Origin: Bacillota bacterium
GTDB taxonomy: Bacteria > Eremiobacterota > SpSt-956 > JAKJGF01
DNA: 17,568 nucleotides
Assembly: GCA_029555925.1 (NCBI GenBank)
Contig: JAKPQU010000524.1
Coordinates: 1 to 17,568 of the forward strand
Direction of reading: 5' to 3'
Part shown: positions 14,247-17,568 of the stretch, piece by piece
How the letters are laid out: every line of letters begins with the position of its first letter
How positions within the stretch are numbered: the first letter of the stretch is position 1
Position numbers and translations under genes: made by a program
The notes under the pieces: generated by a model
What the model saw: the letters and a program-made list of their open reading frames with translations, nothing else
Told to the model about the DNA's origin: nothing
Databases searched by the model: none

Positions 14247-15858
14247 TAATATATCCGTAATTGACTGCCAGTTTATTAATACATTTCTTGTGCAGATCTT
14301 CGAGAGATAGATTTCCTGGTTCTATTTCAAGACCTTTCTCGGAATATTCCAGTGCATCTTCATATTTTTTTTGTTTGTACAGAGCCAGGCCTTTACCGCA
14401 GAAAGCTATCGTTGACGAAGGAGATAATTCTATTGCTTTATTGTAACATTCAATAGCAGATGTAAATTTTTTTAGCATGATTAAACTTTCTCCCTTGCTG
14501 TTCCATGAGTCAGTATGGTTTGGATTTATTTTTAAAGCTTTAGTGAAACATTTAACTGCTTCGCCGTGCTGTTCCATATATGCCAGTGCTTTGCCTTTAT
14601 CATAATAAACCATATAATCATCGGTAACAACTTTCAGAACTTTATTAAATGATGTAATAGCATCACTGTATTTTCCCATAGCAAAGAGTGTTGTCCCTTT
14701 TTTATAGAGTGCGTAGGCATGGTCAGGATAAATACTCAATGTTTTTTCATAACATTCAAGTGCCTCTTCATATCTTTCCAGAGAGGACAGGGCTTTACCT
14801 TTATCATACCATATAAAATCATCATTGGGATAATGTTCCAGACTTCTATCAAAACACTTGATTGCCTCTTCATAATCTCCAAGAGCGAAGAGGGATTTAC
14901 CTTTATCGGTGTAAATACGATAATCTTCCGGGGTTATAAGTAAAACTCTATCGAAACATATAACGGCTTCTCTGTGATTCCCCTGAACCGCCATAATTAA
15001 TCCTTTGCTGTAAAGAGCTTTTGCATATAAAGGATTAATGTTTATAGCTGCATCATAACATTTTATTTCTTCATCATGTTTTCCCAGTTCATTCATTACT
15101 ACACCTTTGTAATACCAGGCTTCTGCATATGACGGTTTAATCTTTAATGCTGTATCATAACATGTGACTGCTTCTTTATATTTTCCCTGGGCATAAAATA
15201 CATTACCTTTACCACACCAGGGAGGTGCATATTCAGGAGCGATTTGTATGGCTGTATCATAAGCTATAATGGCATCTTCGTATTTGCCGAAATTTGCGAG
15301 GGCTTCACCTTTATTGTACCACAGTTCTTTGAGATATTCAGGTTTGAGTTCAATAGCTTTATTATAACATATGATTGCTTCATTAAATTTCCTGTGAAGT
15401 GCCAGAGCTTTACCTTTGTTATACCATGAATCAACACAATCAGGATTTAATTCCAGAGTTTTATCATAACATTTTACTGCTTCACCGTATTTCCCGAGGC
15501 TGATCAATGCCAGGCCTTTATTATACCAGACATCAATATCCTGCGGTTCCAGTTCCAGAACCTTATTATAGCATTTTATTTCTTCTTCATATTTTCCCAT
15601 ATCACCGAACACTACACCTCTGTTATACCAGGCTTTTATGTAGTTGGGATTAATATACAGGGCCTTATCGTAACATCTGAGTGCTTCTTCATATTTACCC
15701 TGATCCGCACATGCTTTCCCTTTGTTTATCCATGCTTTTGTATTTTTCGGGCTAAACGTTATGGCTTCATCATAACATTTAATTGCCTCTTCGTAATTTC
15801 CCTGATGAAAAAAATCCAGCCCCCTGGCAACCATTTCATCTGCTTTATTTTGATTCAT
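14242..15858 (-). CDS. Cytoplasmic protein made of 15 tandem TPR repeats
   Basis: 538 aa with no signal or membrane segment. From residue 6 to 516 it consists of 15 consecutive TPR units, all 34 residues except the sixth (35, one inserted residue at LKELWYNKG); a 22-residue solvating tail follows. The consensus is close to A-x-x-W-Y-N-K-G-K-A-L-x-x-x-G-K-Y-E-E-A-I-K-C-Y-D, ending with A-L-x-I-N-P. Such a solenoid has about two superhelical turns and serves as a binding scaffold; no catalytic domain is attached, so its partner is unknown. Unit-to-unit similarity implies growth by internal duplication, though no two units look identical. GAGAGGATC lies about 8 nt before the ATG. The secreted 302-aa TPR protein in this window uses a similar repeat style. 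Confidence 0.93.
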   Translation of the reverse strand: MNQNKADEMVARGLDFFHQGNYEEAIKCYDEAITFSPKNTKAWINKGKACADQGKYEEALRCYDKALYINPNYIKAWYNRGVVFGDMGKYEEEIKCYNKVLELEPQDIDVWYNKGLALISLGKYGEAVKCYDKTLELNPDCVDSWYNKGKALALHRKFNEAIICYNKAIELKPEYLKELWYNKGEALANFGKYEDAIIAYDTAIQIAPEYAPPWCGKGNVFYAQGKYKEAVTCYDTALKIKPSYAEAWYYKGVVMNELGKHDEEIKCYDAAININPLYAKALYSKGLIMAVQGNHREAVICFDRVLLITPEDYRIYTDKGKSLFALGDYEEAIKCFDRSLEHYPNDDFIWYDKGKALSSLERYEEALECYEKTLSIYPDHAYALYKKGTTLFAMGKYSDAITSFNKVLKVVTDDYMVYYDKGKALAYMEQHGEAVKCFTKALKINPNHTDSWNSKGESLIMLKKFTSAIECYNKAIELSPSSTIAFCGKGLALYKQKKYEDALEYSEKGLEIEPGNLSLEDLHKKCINKLAVNYGYIK

Positions 15859-16118
15859 AGTTACATGATCCTCTCTCTATAATGATCTCTTTGAATCTCA
15901 GTCGGAAATACAGAATACTGATCACTGTAATAATATATATCATAAATATGGAAAAAATACAATTTTAATATATAATATTTATAGAAAATGATTGTGTTTG
16001 AAAATGACAGGGGATTTTATATATAATGGAAATTAATTAACTCTTAGATGTCTGGTGTTGAGAGAGTGAAGCTAACTGTCATAAAAAATTCAATCTAAAA
16101 AATAAGAAGGTGATTTTT

Positions 16119-17444
16119 ATGAGGATTGAGGAAATTCTGGAGAGAATTGAAAAAAAAATAATTTCCTATCGCAGAGATTTTCATCGCTTCCCGGAATCTG
16201 CATGGACGGAATTTCGGACAGCATCTCTTGTGGCAGAAAGACTGACGCAACTTGGTTATAAACTAAAAGCAGGCAGAGAGGTTATAAATGATGAGGATAG
16301 AATGGGTCTTCCTTCGGAGGAAGTGCTTCAGGCAAACTATATACGTGCCATTGAACAGGGCGGAAACAGGGAATTTATAGAATTATTTAAAGACGGATTT
16401 ACCGGTCTTGTCGGGATATTAAAAAGGGGAGAAGGGCCTGTAGTTGCATTTCGTTTCGATATGGATGCCCTCGATTTATATGAAAGTAAAAATCCTGAAC
16501 ACATTCCATTCAAAGAAGGTTTTTCTTCTTTAAACAGCGGTGTTATGCATGCATGCGGCCATGATACCCATACTGCCGTCGGTCTCGGTATAGCAGAAGT
16601 TCTGATGGAAATGAAAGATTCTATTCACGGAACTGTAAAACTGATTTTTCAACCTGCAGAAGAGGGGGTAAGAGGGGCTAAATCCATGGTGAGTTCAGGC
16701 ATACTTGATGATGTGAATTATCTTATAGGCCATCATATTTCAAGTAAATGGAAAACGGGTGAAATAGCTACAGGTATGAGCGGATATTTTGCGACAAAGA
16801 AATTTGACGCTTTTCTAACCGGTAAGTCTGCCCATGGGGGAGGCAAACCGGAAGATGGTAAAAATGCCCTTATGGCAGCAGCATCTGCTGTATTAAATCT
16901 TTATGCCATACCGAGGCACAGTAAGGGAGCAACAAGGGTAAACGTAGGTAAATTAATTGCCGGCACAGGAAGGAATATAATTTGTGACAGAGCTCATATG
17001 GTTATAGAAACAAGAGGAGTAAATGATGAAGTAAGTGATTATATGTATGAAAAAGCTTTACAGGTATTAAAAGCTTCTGCAATGATGTATGACTGTACTC
17101 TTGAAATTAAAAATATGGGAAGTGCCGGCAGTGCAGAGAGTGATAAAAAACTTTCCAATAGGGTTGAAAAAATTGCAAAAGAAGCAGGTGGTTTTTCCTT
17201 TGTCTCTTCTGCCGCCGAAGGAGGAAGTGAGGATTTTACTTATATGATGAAAAGGGTACAGGAAAAAGGTGGTCTTGCTACAAATATAGGCGTGGGAGCG
17301 AATTTGAGCGGAGTGACTGGTAAAGAAGTAATACTCAGAGGTCATACTCCGGAGTTTGACATTGACGAGGCTTCTTTAAAAAGTACTGTGAAGTTATTGT
17401 CTTTACTTGCCTTTGATATATTTACTGATACCAAATTGCTTTAA
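16119..17444 (+). CDS. M20-family amidohydrolase, AbgA-like
   Basis: 441-aa metal-dependent hydrolase of peptidase family M20D, cleaving amide bonds of N-acyl amino acids; overall it most resembles the p-aminobenzoyl-glutamate hydrolase subunit A (AbgA). Metal and catalytic sites: VMHACGHDTHTAVG (Cys146, His148), FQPAEEGVRGAK (Glu181/182), GHHIS (His205/206) and a late GGSEDFTYMM. The dimerisation domain has GKSAHGGGKPEDGKNAL. AAGAAGGTGA lies 5 nt before the ATG at 16119; a GTG at 16110 overlaps that ribosome binding site and is unlikely. There is no AbgB or AbgT partner nearby, so the substrate is open (an aminoacylase or indole-amide hydrolase is possible). The last three codons and stop (17433-17444) lie inside the long inverted repeat. 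The 260-bp upstream spacer is AT-rich, with no recognisable element beyond the ribosome binding site. Confidence 0.9.
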   Translation: MRIEEILERIEKKIISYRRDFHRFPESAWTEFRTASLVAERLTQLGYKLKAGREVINDEDRMGLPSEEVLQANYIRAIEQGGNREFIELFKDGFTGLVGILKRGEGPVVAFRFDMDALDLYESKNPEHIPFKEGFSSLNSGVMHACGHDTHTAVGLGIAEVLMEMKDSIHGTVKLIFQPAEEGVRGAKSMVSSGILDDVNYLIGHHISSKWKTGEIATGMSGYFATKKFDAFLTGKSAHGGGKPEDGKNALMAAASAVLNLYAIPRHSKGATRVNVGKLIAGTGRNIICDRAHMVIETRGVNDEVSDYMYEKALQVLKASAMMYDCTLEIKNMGSAGSAESDKKLSNRVEKIAKEAGGFSFVSSAAEGGSEDFTYMMKRVQEKGGLATNIGVGANLSGVTGKEVILRGHTPEFDIDEASLKSTVKLLSLLAFDIFTDTKLL

Positions 17445-17568
17445 TTAAACTGAACAATTTGAATAATAGGTAAATACTGTCTGCCTGCCTGATGCTCCTC
17501 CGAAAAAAATCTAAACTGGAACGTTTATAACAGTTACAGCTTATATCATGCTACTTTACATTATAATT
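17433..17568. repeat. Right arm of the 136-bp inverted repeat
   Basis: Reverse complement of 43-178 with three mismatches and no gaps. The arm begins inside the M20 coding sequence, 12 bp before the end of its stop codon, and runs to the window edge, so its true outer limit is unseen. It contains a CTGCCTGCCTG stretch and GGAGG on the minus strand, but no ORF. Confidence 0.93.

Noticed and set aside
14261..15429. Several plus-strand ORFs of 61-74 codons
   Set aside because: Reverse-strand shadows of the TPR repeats (recurring FTFI-type patterns mirror the antisense repeats), with no ribosome binding sites.

Overview
The window comes from a low-GC (roughly one third G+C by eye), diderm bacterium. 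An Omp85/BamA outer-membrane assembly protein with an aromatic C-terminus shows the outer membrane, and a chemoreceptor indicates a motile or chemosensory life style. Genes use strong AGGAGG-type ribosome binding sites. Spacers are AT-rich and carry short dispersed and heptanucleotide repeats. No rRNA, tRNA, phage, transposase or CRISPR was seen. The lineage cannot be fixed from this window; the TPR-rich, low-GC, Gram-negative character would fit an uncultured candidate phylum.

Layout, left to right: one arm of a 136-bp inverted repeat (43-178); a PfkB-family sugar/nucleoside kinase (+); convergent with it a BamA homologue (-). Next is a minus-strand regulatory cluster: a BlaI/MecI-type repressor, an M56 (BlaR1/MecR1-like) membrane metalloprotease without a penicillin-binding sensor domain, and a small secreted protein. 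Three near-identical 16-bp palindromes lie in front of the repressor and the secreted protein. Then come a secreted TPR protein with a DxNGDGxxD loop (-), an FMN-dependent nitronate monooxygenase/FabK-like enzyme (+), a 73-aa orphan protein (-), a LOG-family nucleotide phosphoribohydrolase (+), and a Cache-domain chemoreceptor (+). These are followed by a small two-gene minus-strand unit whose first gene is split by a frameshift at an A7 run, a moaB/mog-moeA molybdenum-cofactor pair (+), a 15-repeat TPR protein (-), an AbgA-like M20 amidohydrolase (+), and the second arm of the inverted repeat (17433-17568).

How the genes work together: most are single-gene units separated by hairpin terminators. 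Two real units stand out. The moaB-moeA pair has a good sigma70-type promoter and covers the last steps of molybdenum insertion. The blaI-M56-secreted-protein cluster is a signal-transduction unit: a membrane protease is expected to inactivate the repressor, which controls itself and the secreted protein. No beta-lactamase or PBP is present, so the inducer is unlikely to be a beta-lactam sensed in the classical way. The repressor appears to start at AUU rather than the usual AUG. This cluster is the best candidate for an undescribed system here. The other notable features are the long inverted repeat bracketing the window, the frameshifted small gene, and a family of intergenic repeats with period-7 arrays.
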